Positions 9,070 through 16,950 of a stretch of DNA of 64,000 bases are shown in pieces. The notes below the pieces were generated by a model. The model had not been told where the DNA came from, made no database searches, and saw only the letters and a program-made list of their open reading frames with translations. How positions within the stretch are numbered: position 1 is the stretch's first letter; each line of letters starts with the position of its first letter. The DNA is from Bacillota bacterium (lineage in GTDB: Bacteria > Bacillota > UBA4882 > UBA8346). The stretch is taken from NCBI GenBank assembly GCA_023401925.1, contig JAEXDA010000034.1, positions 1-64,000 on the forward strand, written 5' to 3'. The position numbers and the translations under genes were made by a program.

Positions 9070-9240
9070 TTAGGGTCGGACAGGGGCTTCATTTTTGGTC
9101 CAGGCTACCATATAAAAGGTTTGATCATTCATTTTATAAGTATCAATGAGCAACCATCCTAATGCCACGTATTTATTAGCTTCTTCCTGAGATTTGGTCT
9201 CAACCGTTTCTTTAATATCTTCCGCTTTAAGATCAGGCAC
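9070..9240 (-). CDS. Small conserved protein, paralog of 9941-10108
   Basis: A 56-residue acidic protein that begins MPDLKAEDIKETVE and ends with an aromatic-rich half (ALGWLLIDTYKMNDQTF). The product at 9941-10108 shares the same layout and the identical core IDTYKMND. I chose the GTG at 9240 because AAAGGATG lies upstream and the paralog has its ATG at the equivalent position; a longer frame from 9258 would place its start on the ribosome-binding site. No known domain is recognised. A short basic tail ends in PVRP. The gene is convergent with livF. Confidence 0.7.
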   Translation of the reverse strand: MPDLKAEDIKETVETKSQEEANKYVALGWLLIDTYKMNDQTFYMVAWTKNEAPVRP

Positions 9241-9457
9241 GATGTCACATCCTTTCATAGATAGCTGATAAACCCAAATGCTTACTTGACATACATCAAC
9301 TGTGTTTAATGGATTTTTTATATTTTAAGAAAGCGGGTTACAATAAACACAATTTAATCATAAACAATAATTTTTAAAATGTCAATCCAATGAATTATAT
9401 TTACTTTGCCATCTGGAGAGATATATAATAAATAGATAAGATTAAGGGAGGGTCCTG

Positions 9458-9916
9458 ATGACAACCGAGGAAATATTAAAATTACAACCGAGTGCCGAAC
9501 TGGATGCGTGTGTAGCGGAGATTGTCTATAAATATTCTGTCATTTGGCTTAATACCGGGTTAGGTTTTTATCCGTTTATTTGGGAAAAGGAAGCTGAAAA
9601 AAACTCCAGCCGGTATAATCAACTGGTTGGGGGACATTGGATTACGGGTGTGGCACGGAACGGGGAATCAATAGAAATTTATGGAACCATTGTCCCTAAA
9701 TACTCGGAATCCGTTGACAATGCCTGGGAAATTGAAAATGAAATGAATTCCAGAGGGTGGAAAATTCATCTTCATCGATTCGGAGATGGATTTAATTGTT
9801 ATTTTCATCACCCGTCGAAAATGAAAACAACCGCATGCAGTTATTCGGCTAATATCGCCGGGGCCATCAGCAAAGTCTCTCTTTTAGCGGCCCTGGAAAT
9901 ATTCGCTCAAACTTAA
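9458..9916 (+). CDS. Phage ABA-sandwich (BC1872-like) family protein
   Basis: A 152-residue protein with the layout of the phage ABA-sandwich family: an N-terminal helix (ILKLQPSAELDACVAEIVYK), a YSESVDNAWEIENEMNSRGW segment that aligns with the family's 'YStd...AW.v.ekl..kGW' pattern, an aromatic beta region and a C-terminal AALEIFAQ helix. Such proteins are common in prophages and mobile regions; the function is unknown. It sits between two inverted copies of a small paralogous gene. The RBS is GGGAGGG before ATG. No other phage gene is nearby. Family assignment is from pattern memory. Confidence 0.65.
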   Translation: MTTEEILKLQPSAELDACVAEIVYKYSVIWLNTGLGFYPFIWEKEAEKNSSRYNQLVGGHWITGVARNGESIEIYGTIVPKYSESVDNAWEIENEMNSRGWKIHLHRFGDGFNCYFHHPSKMKTTACSYSANIAGAISKVSLLAALEIFAQT

Positions 9917-9940
9917 GCGGTTGTTGTTTTTATTATAGAA

Positions 9941-10108
9941 TTAGCGGGCCGGAGCACCATCTTTGGCCCAAGCCAATACATAAAATGTATTATCGTTCAT
10001 TTTATATGTATCGATGATAACCCAACCTAATCCTTCCAATCTCTTCGCTTCTTCTTGTGATGGGGCTTCAGTTGTTTCTTTAATATCTTCAGGTTTGATA
10101 TCCGGCAT
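9941..10108 (-). CDS. Small conserved protein, paralog of 9070-9240
   Basis: A 55-residue protein, MPDIKPEDIKETTEA..., with the core LGWVIIDTYKMNDNTFYVLA. It is about 60 percent identical by eye to the product of 9070-9240. The ATG at 10108 has AAAGGATG upstream; the frame is open to 10126 but that start would lie on the ribosome-binding site. Both copies point left and flank the ABA-sandwich gene, which suggests a local duplication or a cassette. Confidence 0.7.
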   Translation of the reverse strand: MPDIKPEDIKETTEAPSQEEAKRLEGLGWVIIDTYKMNDNTFYVLAWAKDGAPAR

Positions 10109-10266
10109 TTCATTCCATCCTTTCAATTTTCAGTTTTAATTATTAATTCAACAAGATTGGTGTAAATTCCTACTAATTTTTGAAGGAAAAAAAGTTTTAC
10201 CTATAATCATCAATATTCAACTGAAAATAGGTTTTTTTGCGCTACAAGAATCTCAAGCAAGTCTCT

Positions 10267-10318
10267 GAAATTTTCCGGGGAACTCCGCAAATCAGATTAC
10301 TGATACCCGGTAATTTTC
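10267..10318. other. Candidate stem-loop upstream of glnA
   Basis: GAAATTTTCCGGG (10267-10279) can pair with CCCGGTAATTTTC (10306-10318) with one mismatch, and an inner hairpin ATCAG-ATTA-CTGAT lies between the arms. The structure lies about 330 bp before glnA. I cannot match it to a known RNA family. The rest of 10109-10653 holds the inverted repeat listed next and no gene. Confidence 0.4.
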
Positions 10319-10500
10319 ATTTCTAGGCTCTGGTAAAGCGTTGAACGGGGGGAGTATACAATAAATTCGGAATTTGATTTGAAGCAAGTTTGGCATTATG
10401 GAAAAATCCAGTGTTTTTTGGTAGAGAGGACGGAACTAAAAACAGAGGGATGTTAATATAATGTTATATAGAAGATGAGGCAGAGTGAATTTCTTATTTG

Positions 10501-10574
10501 ACATGTAATAAATTCCTTCATTGACCTTCGTTTTTTAAAATTTTGCAAACGGTATGTCAAAATTTATTACATGA
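10501..10574 (+). promoter_or_regulatory. Spaced inverted repeat upstream of glnA
   Basis: ACATGTAATAAATT (10501-10514) and AATTTATTACATGA (10561-10574) form a 13-bp perfect inverted repeat with 46 bp between the arms, about 80 bp before the glnA start. The left arm overlaps a TTGACA hexamer (10498-10503). Paired operator sites for a looping or dimer-of-dimers repressor are possible. The arms do not match the GlnR consensus TGTNA-N7-TNACA, so I do not name the regulator. Confidence 0.45.
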
Positions 10575-10653
10575 ACCAAAGGCATAGGGGTGAGGTGAAA
10601 TCACAAAGTTTAATTTATTCAATGGATTCAAGAGGAAAAAAGGAGGGAAAAGC

Positions 10654-12108
10654 ATGGCTATTCAAGTTAATCAATCGGAAATTGAAAAAGTGATTCAAAT
10701 CATTAAAGAAAACAACATCGCGATCATTGATCTCAAATTCACCGATTTGCCCGGTCTATGGCAACATTTTTCGATTCCGGCGCAAGAACTTTATGAAGCT
10801 GGGGATCCTCTTAAAAGTATCTGGTCGGAGGGGATTGGTTTTGATGGCTCATCAATACGGGGATTTCAGAAGATTCAAGAGTCCGATATGAATTTGTATT
10901 TGGATGCAACCACTGCCATAGTCGATCCAGCCTGTGAAATTCCAACTCTCAGTATTTTATGCGATATTTATGACCCGATCTCTAAAAAACCCTATACGCG
11001 TGATCCGCGCCATGTTGCCAAGAAGACTGCGGCCTATCTAAAGAGTAGCGGTATTGCCGATGAGAGTTATTGGGGACCGGAACTTGAATTTTTTATTTTC
11101 AATGATATCCGTTTTGATCAGAATCAAAGCTCCGGTTATTACTTCATTGATTCGGTTGAAGGCATTTGGAATTCCGGAAAAAACGAAGAACCGAATCTTG
11201 GCTTTAAGCCAAGGAATAAAGAAGGGTATTTCCCAGTCCCGCCCCATGATTCTTTACAGGATTTGCGCAGTAAAATTGTACTGGCTATGCTTAAAGCCGG
11301 CATTCCCATCGAGGTTCATCATCATGAAGTAGCAACGGCCGGACAATGTGAAATCGATATGCGTTATAATACTCTTGTGAAAACGGCTGATAACTGTTTA
11401 TTGTATAAGTATATCGTTAAGAATATTGCCAAACAGAATCATATGACTGCAACTTTCATGCCAAAACCCCTTTTTGGAGACAATGGTTCCGGCATGCACA
11501 CACATCAATCGCTATGGAAAAACGGTCAGAACATTTTTTATGATCCCAAAGGTTATGCTTTGTTATCTGAAACAGCCCAATACTATATCGGAGGCCTTTT
11601 AAAGCATGCCAATGCATTAATGGCATTTTGCGCTCCGACTGTAAATTCTTATAAGCGTTTGGTTCCTGGTTTTGAGGCTCCCGTCAATTTGGCGTACTCA
11701 CAACGCAACCGTTCCGCTGCAGTCCGTATCCCCATGTATACCGATAACCCAAAATCCAAGCGAATTGAATTTCGGCCTCCCGATCCGACAGCCAATCAAT
11801 ACCTGGCGTTTGCGGCGATGCTAATGGCGGGGTTGGATGGCATCGAAAACAAATTAGACCCGGGTGCTCCCCTGGATAAGAATATCTATGAATTGGCTCC
11901 GGACGAAGCGGCTAAAGTACAAACCGTACCCGGCTCTTTGGATGCCTCTTTGGACGCTCTGGAAAAAGATCATGATTTTCTTCTGAAAGGCGACGTCTTC
12001 ACCAAGGATGTGATAGATGTTTGGCTTCGATATAAACGGGAAAACGAAATTGATCCGATACGTCTACGCCCGCATCCTTATGAATTCTATTTATATTATG
12101 ATATCTAA
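10654..12108 (+). CDS. glnA: Glutamine synthetase type I
   Basis: Converts glutamate, ammonia and ATP to glutamine. The 484-residue protein is in the range of the longer GSI-beta group. Signatures include EGIGFDGSSIRGF (about 60-72), GPELEFFIF, the ATP-site region GSGMHTHQSLW, and the arginine segment RNRSAAVRIP. The residue region LDKNIYELAPDEAA holds a tyrosine at the place that is adenylylated in enterobacterial GSI; whether this enzyme is modified is unknown. The start ATG follows AAAGGAGGG. It is monocistronic, with a terminator at 12131, and is followed by an unrelated GSIII gene. Confidence 0.95.
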   Translation: MAIQVNQSEIEKVIQIIKENNIAIIDLKFTDLPGLWQHFSIPAQELYEAGDPLKSIWSEGIGFDGSSIRGFQKIQESDMNLYLDATTAIVDPACEIPTLSILCDIYDPISKKPYTRDPRHVAKKTAAYLKSSGIADESYWGPELEFFIFNDIRFDQNQSSGYYFIDSVEGIWNSGKNEEPNLGFKPRNKEGYFPVPPHDSLQDLRSKIVLAMLKAGIPIEVHHHEVATAGQCEIDMRYNTLVKTADNCLLYKYIVKNIAKQNHMTATFMPKPLFGDNGSGMHTHQSLWKNGQNIFYDPKGYALLSETAQYYIGGLLKHANALMAFCAPTVNSYKRLVPGFEAPVNLAYSQRNRSAAVRIPMYTDNPKSKRIEFRPPDPTANQYLAFAAMLMAGLDGIENKLDPGAPLDKNIYELAPDEAAKVQTVPGSLDASLDALEKDHDFLLKGDVFTKDVIDVWLRYKRENEIDPIRLRPHPYEFYLYYDI

Positions 12109-12130
12109 ACAAATCATTTGAAGCTTGGGA

Positions 12131-12168
12131 AAATACACCTTTTAAAAGGTGTATTTATTTTGCCTTTT
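12131..12168 (+). terminator. Intrinsic terminator after glnA
   Basis: AAATACACCTTTT and AAAAGGTGTATTT form a 13-bp near-perfect stem (12131-12156), followed by a T-rich tail ending at about 12170. Confidence 0.9.
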
Positions 12169-12244
12169 TTAAATTTTCAAACGAATCTATGATAATCTTG
12201 TGTCAAGATTGAATTTTTAAAGGGGGATATCATGTTGTTTTGAG

Positions 12245-12258
12245 TTACATTACTGTAA
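12245..12258 (+). promoter_or_regulatory. Short palindrome upstream of glnN
   Basis: TTACA-TTAC-TGTAA is a perfect 5-bp dyad about 120 bp before the GSIII start; a TTAACA half-like site follows at 12268. The spacing does not fit the GlnR consensus, and I mention it only as a possible operator. Confidence 0.25.
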
Positions 12259-12376
12259 TCTTTTAAGTTAACATATTGAAAACACTCTTGCAAAAACCGA
12301 AAAATAATGGTAAGTTATTAAAAAAGAAAGAGACAGAAAGAAAGTAACAAAAACATTACACGAGAGGAGAATAGTG

Positions 12377-14491
12377 ATGGACCAAGAAGTAACCGTTCCA
12401 AATTCTTTGGAAGTAGTTTTTGGCAGTAATGTATTTAATGAGGCAACCATGAAGGCCCGTTTACCGAAAAATACTTATAAGGCCTTGAAAAAAACAATTG
12501 ATGAGGGTTTGCCCTTAGATCCTTCAGTTGCCGATGTAGTGGCTAATGCAATGAAAGATTGGGCGATTGAAAAGGGAGCCACACATTTTACACATTGGTT
12601 TCAACCGTTAACCGGTGTTACTGCGGAGAAACATGACTCTTTTATTTCGCCGACACCCGATGGACATATTATTGCTGAGTTTTCAGGAAAAGAGCTTATT
12701 AAAGGGGAACCGGATGCATCGTCTTTCCCGTCGGGGGGACTGAGGGCCACCTTTGAAGCGAGAGGTTATACTGCTTGGGATTGCACTTCTCCGGCGTTTT
12801 ATAAAGATCAGACCTTATATATCCCGACTGCTTTCTGTTCATATACCGGTGAGGCGTTGGATCAAAAAACTCCTCTGTTACGTTCCATAGAAGCCTTATC
12901 CAAGCAAGCCGTCCGGGTTTTGAAAACTTTAGGAAATACCACCGCTACCAAAGTAGCTACCACGGTGGGCCCGGAACAAGAATATTTTATCATTGATAAA
13001 GCCCTTTATGAACAAAGGAAAGATTTAATTTTGACCGGCCGCACATTATTCGGCGCTAAACCTCCCAAAGGTCAGGAATTGGAAGACCAGTATTTCGGAT
13101 CGTTAAAAGAACGAGTCTCCGAATTTATGCATGAAGTAGATACCGAGTTATGGAAATTGGGCGTCCTCGCCAAAACAAAGCATAATGAAGTTGCTCCCGC
13201 TCAGCATGAATTGGCTCCGATATTCAGCACCACAAACATTGCCAACGACCATAATTGTTTGACAATGGAAGTTTTGAAAAAAGTGGCTTTACGGCATGGA
13301 TTGGTATGCTTGCTCCATGAGAAACCCTTTGCCGGAGTGAATGGTTCCGGAAAACACAATAACTGGTCTATGGCAGCCAGTGATGGACAGAATTTGCTTG
13401 AGCCCGGGAAAACGCCTCATGAAAACTTACAGTTTTTAGTGTTCTTGACTTCCGTTATCCGTGCTGTTGACGAATACGCAGATTTGCTTCGGGCTTCGGC
13501 TGCTAACACCGGTAATGACCACCGCCTTGGTGCAAACGAAGCACCTCCAGCAGTTATTTCCATCTTCCTTGGTGAGCAATTGGCGGATATTTTCGCGCAG
13601 CTGCAGAATGGTGGCGCCAAATCATCTAAAAATGGCGGAGAATTGAACATTGGTGTTACAACTTTGCCGGTTCTTCCTAAAGATACAACCGATCGTAACC
13701 GGACTTCTCCGTTTGCCTTCACGGGGAATAAATTTGAATTCCGGATGGTGGCTTCTTCGGCTTCTATTGCCGGACCCAATATTGTTTTAAATACCATTGT
13801 TGCCGAAACCCTATCCCAGGTTGCGGATCGTTTGGAAAAGGCTAAGGATGTTCATGCAGAAGCTCAAGCCATTATTAAAGAAGTGGCGAAGAACAATAAA
13901 CGGGTCATCTATAACGGTAATGGTTATGCCGACGAGTGGATCGCCGAGGCTGAAAAACGCGGCCTTCCGAATATTAAGTCAACCGTTGCTGCAATTCCTG
14001 CCTGGATTACCGATAAGGCTGTAAAAGCTTTTGAGAAACATGGGGTTTTAAGCAAGGTTGAGTTGCATTCCCGATATGAAATCTTTTTGGAGAACTATGT
14101 AAAGCAGGTTAATATTGAAGCTTTGACAATGCTCGAAATGGCAAAACGGCAGATTTTGCCAGCTGTCATTAAATATACCGGTGAACTTGCCGAGACGATT
14201 AATTTAGTGAAGAGTGCTTCTTCAAAAGCATCAACATCAGCTCAAGAAAAATTGCTGGTTGAAGTCAGTGAAATTTTAAGTTCCTTTCATGATGATATTG
14301 AAGCCTTGGAAAAGGCGGTTGATGGCGCTGAGAAAATTAGCGGCGATTCACTTAAACACGCTGAGTATTATAGAGATTCTGTGTTTGTGGCCATGGGTAA
14401 ATTGAGAGAAAATGCTGATAAGTTGGAGCCCTTGGTAGATAAAAAGATTTGGCCGTTGCCTTCCTATTCTGATTTGCTTTTTAACGTCTGA
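12377..14491 (+). CDS. glnN: Glutamine synthetase type III
   Basis: A 704-residue enzyme of the large GSIII class, distinct from the GSI at 10654. Seen are the GSIII N-terminal segment FGSNVFNEATMKARLP, the conserved HWFQPLTGVTAEKHDSF, the PSGGLRATFEARGY segment, GPEQEYF, the NEVAPAQHELAP metal/glutamate site and GVNGSGKHNNWSM. These are known features of GlnN proteins, which work as hexameric stacked rings in the cytoplasm. The start is taken as the ATG at 12377 with AGAGGAGA six bases upstream; a GTG directly before it would add one residue. Monocistronic, with a terminator after it. Confidence 0.95.
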   Translation: MDQEVTVPNSLEVVFGSNVFNEATMKARLPKNTYKALKKTIDEGLPLDPSVADVVANAMKDWAIEKGATHFTHWFQPLTGVTAEKHDSFISPTPDGHIIAEFSGKELIKGEPDASSFPSGGLRATFEARGYTAWDCTSPAFYKDQTLYIPTAFCSYTGEALDQKTPLLRSIEALSKQAVRVLKTLGNTTATKVATTVGPEQEYFIIDKALYEQRKDLILTGRTLFGAKPPKGQELEDQYFGSLKERVSEFMHEVDTELWKLGVLAKTKHNEVAPAQHELAPIFSTTNIANDHNCLTMEVLKKVALRHGLVCLLHEKPFAGVNGSGKHNNWSMAASDGQNLLEPGKTPHENLQFLVFLTSVIRAVDEYADLLRASAANTGNDHRLGANEAPPAVISIFLGEQLADIFAQLQNGGAKSSKNGGELNIGVTTLPVLPKDTTDRNRTSPFAFTGNKFEFRMVASSASIAGPNIVLNTIVAETLSQVADRLEKAKDVHAEAQAIIKEVAKNNKRVIYNGNGYADEWIAEAEKRGLPNIKSTVAAIPAWITDKAVKAFEKHGVLSKVELHSRYEIFLENYVKQVNIEALTMLEMAKRQILPAVIKYTGELAETINLVKSASSKASTSAQEKLLVEVSEILSSFHDDIEALEKAVDGAEKISGDSLKHAEYYRDSVFVAMGKLRENADKLEPLVDKKIWPLPSYSDLLFNV

Positions 14492-14510
14492 TTATTACTC
14501 AGAATGGATA

Positions 14511-14553
14511 AAAAAGGGGCTGTCTCGAACTCTTGGGACAACCCCTTTTTATT
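14511..14553 (+). terminator. Intrinsic terminator after glnN
   Basis: AAAAAGGGGCTGTC and GGGACAACCCCTTTTT form a long stem interrupted by one or two mismatches around a loop at about 14526-14532, with a run of T at the 3' side. Confidence 0.85.
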
Positions 14554-14571
14554 TATCAAAATGGGGCGGAC

Positions 14572-14600
14572 TTGACTTATTTTCCCGAGATTGTTAAAAT
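14572..14600 (+). promoter_or_regulatory. Sigma-A type promoter of exported paralog 1
   Basis: TTGACT (14572-14577) and TAAAAT (14595-14600) are 17 bp apart. The same arrangement, with similar flanks (GA.TTGTTAA.AT), precedes the second paralog at 15431, which supports the call. Confidence 0.7.
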
Positions 14601-14751
14601 TCTTATGATTATATGTTTTTTTTTTCATTGCAACGACTCGACTAAGACCGAGGGCTTGTTGAGACAATCGTCCCAAGGATTTATGCGGATTCCAAAAAAA
14701 TTATTCGTTTCAAAGGAATATATTATTTTTCATCAGACTGGAGGATTGGAG

Positions 14752-15393
14752 ATGGGTAAATATCAATTACGCCTCCTAATCGCAGCGTTGGTTTTTTGTG
14801 TTTTACAAATAGGAACAGGATATTGTCAGGTCGACCAAATGAAAATGGTTATTAATGAAATGTCCCTTGAAAAAAGAAGGGTGGTTCGGAGTGAATTATT
14901 GAAACAAATGGTTCTTAAATATGAAAATGATCAGACTTTTGCCAAAGTGCAAGATTATATGGAAAACAAATACCATGAACTCCATAAAAATAAACCGCCG
15001 AAATCCCCAAGTTTAGTCATTCAAGAAACCTTTCAAAGAACAAGGGCATTTATGGACAAAACTCGTCCTTATATCGGAAGCAGTTTCACCCGGGTTTACG
15101 ATCCGGTTCAAATTGAAAAAAATGTCAATCAATATCTCTGGTTAAAAGGAATATGCTTTTTAGTCTTAGGAATTGGCGAGGATCACCGGATTGCTTTATC
15201 TTTTTTCTATTTACCGGGAAATGAAACTTTAAAGAGAGAATTTTTAAAGGACGTAGTTATTTATTCATTTCCCGAGGTTCTGGATGAATCCGCAAATCAA
15301 GATTGGCAAAATGAGATGATAGGTGTGATGGAACGATTAGGATATCGGATCTTTAATATTGATCGGTATGTACCTAATATATCCGCGCCTTGA
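14752..15393 (+). CDS. Exported protein of unknown function, tandem paralog 1
   Basis: A 213-residue protein with a Sec signal peptide (MGKYQLRLLIAALVFCVLQI..., probable cleavage near GYCQ). The mature part has a charged helical N-terminal half (EKRRVVRSELLKQMVLKYEND), a central segment GSSFTRVYDP and a conserved C-terminal half with YLWLKGICFLVLGIGEDH and FFYLPGNETLK...YSFPEV. The next gene encodes a clear paralog with the same order of motifs. I do not recognise the family. The frame is open upstream to 14533, but ATG 14752 has GGAGG seven bases before it and begins the signal peptide. It has its own promoter at 14572. Confidence 0.8.
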   Translation: MGKYQLRLLIAALVFCVLQIGTGYCQVDQMKMVINEMSLEKRRVVRSELLKQMVLKYENDQTFAKVQDYMENKYHELHKNKPPKSPSLVIQETFQRTRAFMDKTRPYIGSSFTRVYDPVQIEKNVNQYLWLKGICFLVLGIGEDHRIALSFFYLPGNETLKREFLKDVVIYSFPEVLDESANQDWQNEMIGVMERLGYRIFNIDRYVPNISAP

Positions 15394-15430
15394 ACAATTT
15401 GTAAAAAGATCTCTTTGGATAATTTTTCTC

Positions 15431-15459
15431 TTGACTATTCATAGCCGAATTGTTAAGAT
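15431..15459 (+). promoter_or_regulatory. Sigma-A type promoter of exported paralog 2
   Basis: TTGACT (15431-15436) and TAAGAT (15454-15459) are 17 bp apart. The spacer ends in AATTGT, close to the ATTGT ending of the spacer in the promoter of paralog 1. Confidence 0.65.
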
Positions 15460-15514
15460 TTTTTATATCGGAAAGGGATTCCAAGTTAACCAACTTACTA
15501 AGGAAAAGGAAAAA

Positions 15515-16159
15515 ATGCGAATCAATAAATTATTTATTCAAATTTTGTTAGTTAGTATGATTGGATCCGTATTTTTGGGGAACACTATATTCGCAACATC
15601 GAAAGACGATCCAACGGTTCGGCCGATTTCCGATCCCGATCGGAAAATATTTCGTGAAAAACTGATCGATGGTTTAGTGGAGAAATACCACCAGGATCAA
15701 GTTTTTGATCATATCAACTTATATATGATTGATAAGGCCAAAGAACTTCACAAACATCCTCCCACTAAATTTCCGGATACACTTATCACCGACACGTTCG
15801 ATAAGACACAGAGTTTGTTTGAACATACCAAGGGATTTATCGGTAATAGTTTTACCAGGGATTATACACCTGAGACTTTTGAGAAAAATGTCAATAAATA
15901 TTTGTGGCTGAAAGGAATCGGCTTTTGGGTCTTGGGAATTGGTAAAGAGCACGAGATGGCGTTTTCTTACTTTTATCTTCCCGGTAATGAAAATCTGAAA
16001 GAAAATTTGTTAAAAGAAATCGTTCAATACTCTTTCCCGGAAATACCTCAAATTGAGGCGAACAAAATTTGGTACGATCAGATGGCGGTTGTAATGAGCC
16101 GTTTGGGATATCGAATATTCAATGTAAAGGAATTCGGTTTAGCTTATACCAGCAAATGA
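15515..16159 (+). CDS. Exported protein of unknown function, tandem paralog 2
   Basis: A 214-residue paralog of the preceding product. The signal peptide runs MRINKLFIQILLVSMIGSVF to about residue 27 (IFATS). The shared motifs are EKYHQDQVFD, GNSFTRDYTP, YLWLKGIGFWVLGIGKEH, FYLPGNENLK, YSFPEI and a C-terminal MSRLGYRIFNV that matches MERLGYRIFNI in paralog 1. The ATG at 15515 has AAGGAAAAGG upstream; the open frame extends back into the first gene, but without a ribosome-binding site. A strong terminator follows. Function unknown; the two were probably formed by duplication including the promoter. Confidence 0.8.
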   Translation: MRINKLFIQILLVSMIGSVFLGNTIFATSKDDPTVRPISDPDRKIFREKLIDGLVEKYHQDQVFDHINLYMIDKAKELHKHPPTKFPDTLITDTFDKTQSLFEHTKGFIGNSFTRDYTPETFEKNVNKYLWLKGIGFWVLGIGKEHEMAFSYFYLPGNENLKENLLKEIVQYSFPEIPQIEANKIWYDQMAVVMSRLGYRIFNVKEFGLAYTSK

Positions 16160-16232
16160 AAAATTTGATCCATATGAAATTCGACGGATTTCATGATGGC
16201 TTTACATAATTCAGGTGCGTTAATTTTTTATC

Positions 16233-16258
16233 AATTCCGGGTGACCGGAATTTTTTTA
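16233..16258 (+). terminator. Intrinsic terminator after the exported paralogs
   Basis: AATTCCGG and CCGGAATT close a GTGA tetraloop (16233-16252), followed by a run of T. Confidence 0.9.
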
Positions 16259-16265
16259 TCGGTAG

Positions 16266-16311
16266 TTGAAAAGTGAGTTAAAAAAGTTTATAATTATTAT
16301 CAGGTAATAAT
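16266..16311 (+). promoter_or_regulatory. fapR promoter with overlapping FapR operator
   Basis: TTGAAA (16266-16271) and TATAAT (16289-16294) are 17 bp apart. Directly over the -10 and start region lies the palindrome ATTATTATCAGGTAATAAT (16293-16311). Its reverse complement, ATTATTACCTGATAATAAT, closely matches the FapR operator ATTAGTACCTGATACTAAT known from Bacillus. The regulator gene follows 20 bp later, so autoregulation by malonyl-CoA-responsive FapR is likely. Confidence 0.85.
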
Positions 16312-16331
16312 AAAAAATGTGAGATTAAGGT

Positions 16332-16934
16332 ATGAACGGAAAGTTATTAAGAAAATCCGAACGTCATCGACAATTGCTGGAGGCCATCGCTAAAAACCCT
16401 TTTATTACCGATGAAGAATTGGCGGAGGTATTGGCGGTTAGTATACCGACTATCCGATTGGATCGTTTGGAATTGTCTATTCCGGAAGTGCGCAAAAGAA
16501 CGAAAGAAATGGCCTCCCATTTTTTTGGAGCATCGCAATCACTCGGCGCTACAGAAATTGTTGGTGAACTTATTGAAATTGAACCTGGCCGGAGAGGCTT
16601 GTCTTTATTGGAAACCGACTTGAGCATGTGCCTGGAAAAGTGCAATATTGTCAGGGGGCACATCGTATTTGCTCAAGCTAATTCCCTTGCCAATGCAATC
16701 GCTGATACTCAAGTAGCTTTAACAGGAAAGTCGGAGGTTAATTTCTTACGTACTGTGAGGGCTGGCGAAAAGCTAATAGCGAAGGCGCGAGTCGTAGAGA
16801 GAAGAGGTCATCGTTTTTTAACTGAAGTGGTGGTCCGTTCCAAAGAAGAAATAGTTTGTAAAGGTGAGTTTGAGATCTATGGAATGACCTTGGAAGTGGC
16901 TAATTATTTGAAATTACTCAAAGATGATGAATGA
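16332..16934 (+). CDS. fapR: Transcription factor FapR, regulator of fatty-acid synthesis
   Basis: A 200-residue repressor of lipid-synthesis genes that is released from DNA by malonyl-CoA. Residues 5-60 form the DeoR-like helix-turn-helix (FITDEELAEVLAVSIPTIRLDRLELSIPEVRKR...), and residues 70-195 form the hot-dog effector domain, including the GHIVFAQANSLANAIAD segment. The gene sits right behind a FapR operator and 16 bp ahead of fabH, a typical target. In many Firmicutes fapR leads a fapR-plsX-fabD-fabG operon; only fabH is here. Confidence 0.95.
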   Translation: MNGKLLRKSERHRQLLEAIAKNPFITDEELAEVLAVSIPTIRLDRLELSIPEVRKRTKEMASHFFGASQSLGATEIVGELIEIEPGRRGLSLLETDLSMCLEKCNIVRGHIVFAQANSLANAIADTQVALTGKSEVNFLRTVRAGEKLIAKARVVERRGHRFLTEVVVRSKEEIVCKGEFEIYGMTLEVANYLKLLKDDE

Positions 16935-16950
16935 AAACGGAGGAGAATCA

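Noticed and set aside
9458..10108. Prophage
   Set aside because: Only one phage-type gene is present; no integrase, structural or lysis genes or attachment repeats are visible.
12245..12275. GlnR operator upstream of glnN
   Set aside because: TGTAA and TAACA half-sites are present but 10 bp apart instead of 7; listed only as a low-confidence palindrome.
13417..13797. 126-codon frame antisense to glnN
   Set aside because: Overlaps conserved GSIII catalytic coding sequence; no start signals.
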